Source of the DNA: JAVBLF01 sp031553675
GTDB taxonomy: Bacteria > Bacillota > Clostridia > Christensenellales > CALWSW01
Assembly (NCBI GenBank): GCA_031553675.1
Contig: JAVBLF010000116.1
Span: 1-32,060 of the forward strand
Length of the DNA: 32,060 nt
Direction of reading: 5' to 3'
Shown: positions 31,877 to 32,060 of the stretch, one piece after another
Position numbering within the stretch: the first letter of the stretch is position 1
How the letters are laid out: each line of letters begins with the position of its first letter
The notes under the pieces: generated by a model
What the model was told of the DNA's origin: nothing
The model's database searches: none
The model's input: only the letters and a program-made list of their open reading frames with translations
Program-made: the position numbers and the translations under genes

Positions 31877-31995
31877 AAGGCGATCAGCCTCAACGGGAGT
31901 TGAACATTTTTGTTCAACGCACCGGGGTTGAGCGCTACGCGCGAAACGTGACCCTTAAGTCGGGGTATCCTCTCAGGTCCCCCAGGGTATCACAT
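31877..31995. ncRNA. structured intergenic region: minus-strand RNA or ruvB leader candidate
   Basis: Three nested foldable elements. CTCAAC (31889-31894) with GTTGAG (31927-31932) encloses the perfect palindrome GTTGAACATTTTTGTTCAAC (31899-31918). GTGACCCT (31948-31955) pairs with AGGG-TA-TCAC (31984-31993), enclosing GGGG/CCCC. Read on the minus strand the block runs into the terminator at 31820-31874, as expected of a small RNA gene. Read on the plus strand it is the leader of the ruvB-like start, with the only ribosome-site candidate (AGGG) buried in the last stem. I do not recognise a known RNA family, and checks for tRNA, tmRNA, SRP and RNase P motifs by eye were negative. Confidence 0.35.
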
Positions 31996-32060
31996 ATGGA
32001 AGATCGGATCCTAACGTCGGGCTTTCAGAGCGAAGACGTCGACGTCGAGTATAGCCTGCG
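31996..32060 (+). CDS. ruvB: probable RuvB, N-terminal 21 codons, cut by the window edge
   Basis: An open frame from ATG 31996 to the window end encodes MEDRILTSGFQSEDVDVEYS, then Leu and a CG-start codon (probably Arg). The pattern of an M-E/D-R start, an acidic stretch and EYSLR is the N-terminal arm of RuvB, the Holliday-junction branch-migration ATPase, before its first conserved block. Too little is visible to be sure. AGGG 8-11 nt upstream is a weak ribosome site within a hairpin. Confidence 0.6.
   Translation, partial: MEDRILTSGFQSEDVDVEYSL

Noticed and set aside
31877..31995. Idea that the structured block is 6S RNA, because of a UUGAAC..GUUCAA hairpin before a 3' stem
   Set aside because: Only that hairpin is reminiscent of 6S; the long closing stem between 5' and 3' ends is not found, so the family name is not claimed.
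32011..32060. Minus-strand open end reading QAILDVDVFALKARR then stop
   Set aside because: It looks like a tidy protein C-terminus, but the opposite strand gives a RuvB-like N-terminus that starts with ATG, which is the better explanation.
1..32060. tRNA, rRNA genes and CRISPR arrays
   Set aside because: No cloverleaf with GGTTCGAATCC-type arm, no rRNA signature and no regularly spaced direct repeats were seen on either strand.

Overview
The window looks like a chromosomal segment of a mid-GC member of the Bacillota, probably a Clostridia-type anaerobe. This is inferred from strong AGGAGG-type ribosome sites, close-to-consensus TTGACA/TATAAT promoters, many U-tailed hairpin terminators, a PerR-type regulator, an L,D-transpeptidase with SH3 repeats, a membrane-anchored HtrA protease and a Gram-positive-style Wzz protein. 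Species cannot be named from the sequence alone. Genes are short transcription units on both strands, and several broken genes and mobile relics lie between them.

Layout. 1-2.9 kb: a decapitated phage HNH nuclease gene, then a peroxide-defence operon on the minus strand (perR, katA, a DUF454 membrane protein). 2.9-6.3 kb: a more AT-rich patch with a URO-D/corrinoid-methyltransferase-type gene, a divergent LysR regulator, an ISAs1 transposase fragment and a decayed SH3-domain gene. 6.4-9.3 kb: a MoxR-type AAA+ ATPase gene overlapping a large metallopeptidase/VWA protein whose metallopeptidase module is duplicated. 9.4-14.75 kb: a quaternary-amine locus: SRPBCC protein, betaine-type BCCT carrier, non-pyrrolysine MttB-family methyltransferase and CaiT-like BCCT carrier, headed by a consensus promoter and a leader of about 285 nt with strong hairpin potential. 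15.2-19.8 kb: L,D-transpeptidase, orphan Wzz, secreted beta-propeller protein. 19.86-20.03 kb: a 166-bp element that is nearly one long palindrome (MITE-like). 20.1-26 kb: DUF1801/DUF5655-like protein, PutP, a small basic protein overlapping an HD-domain gene, an unknown secreted protein and a GT4 glycosyltransferase. 26.2-32.06 kb: HtrA, a second HD protein, GpsA, a shredded glf remnant, a GT-C-like membrane protein, a structured intergenic region and the first 21 codons of what looks like ruvB.

How parts work together. PerR probably controls its own operon through a palindrome sitting on the predicted start point. The MttB-family enzyme and two unlike BCCT carriers suggest import of a betaine (glycine betaine, carnitine, gamma-butyrobetaine or proline betaine), corrinoid-dependent demethylation, and possibly exchange of the demethylated product through the CaiT-like carrier. 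No corrinoid protein or reactivase is in the window, so the pathway needs partners elsewhere. The points most worth a second look are the duplicated metallopeptidase module, the leader of the CaiT-like gene, the palindromic element near 19.9 kb, and the structured region before ruvB.
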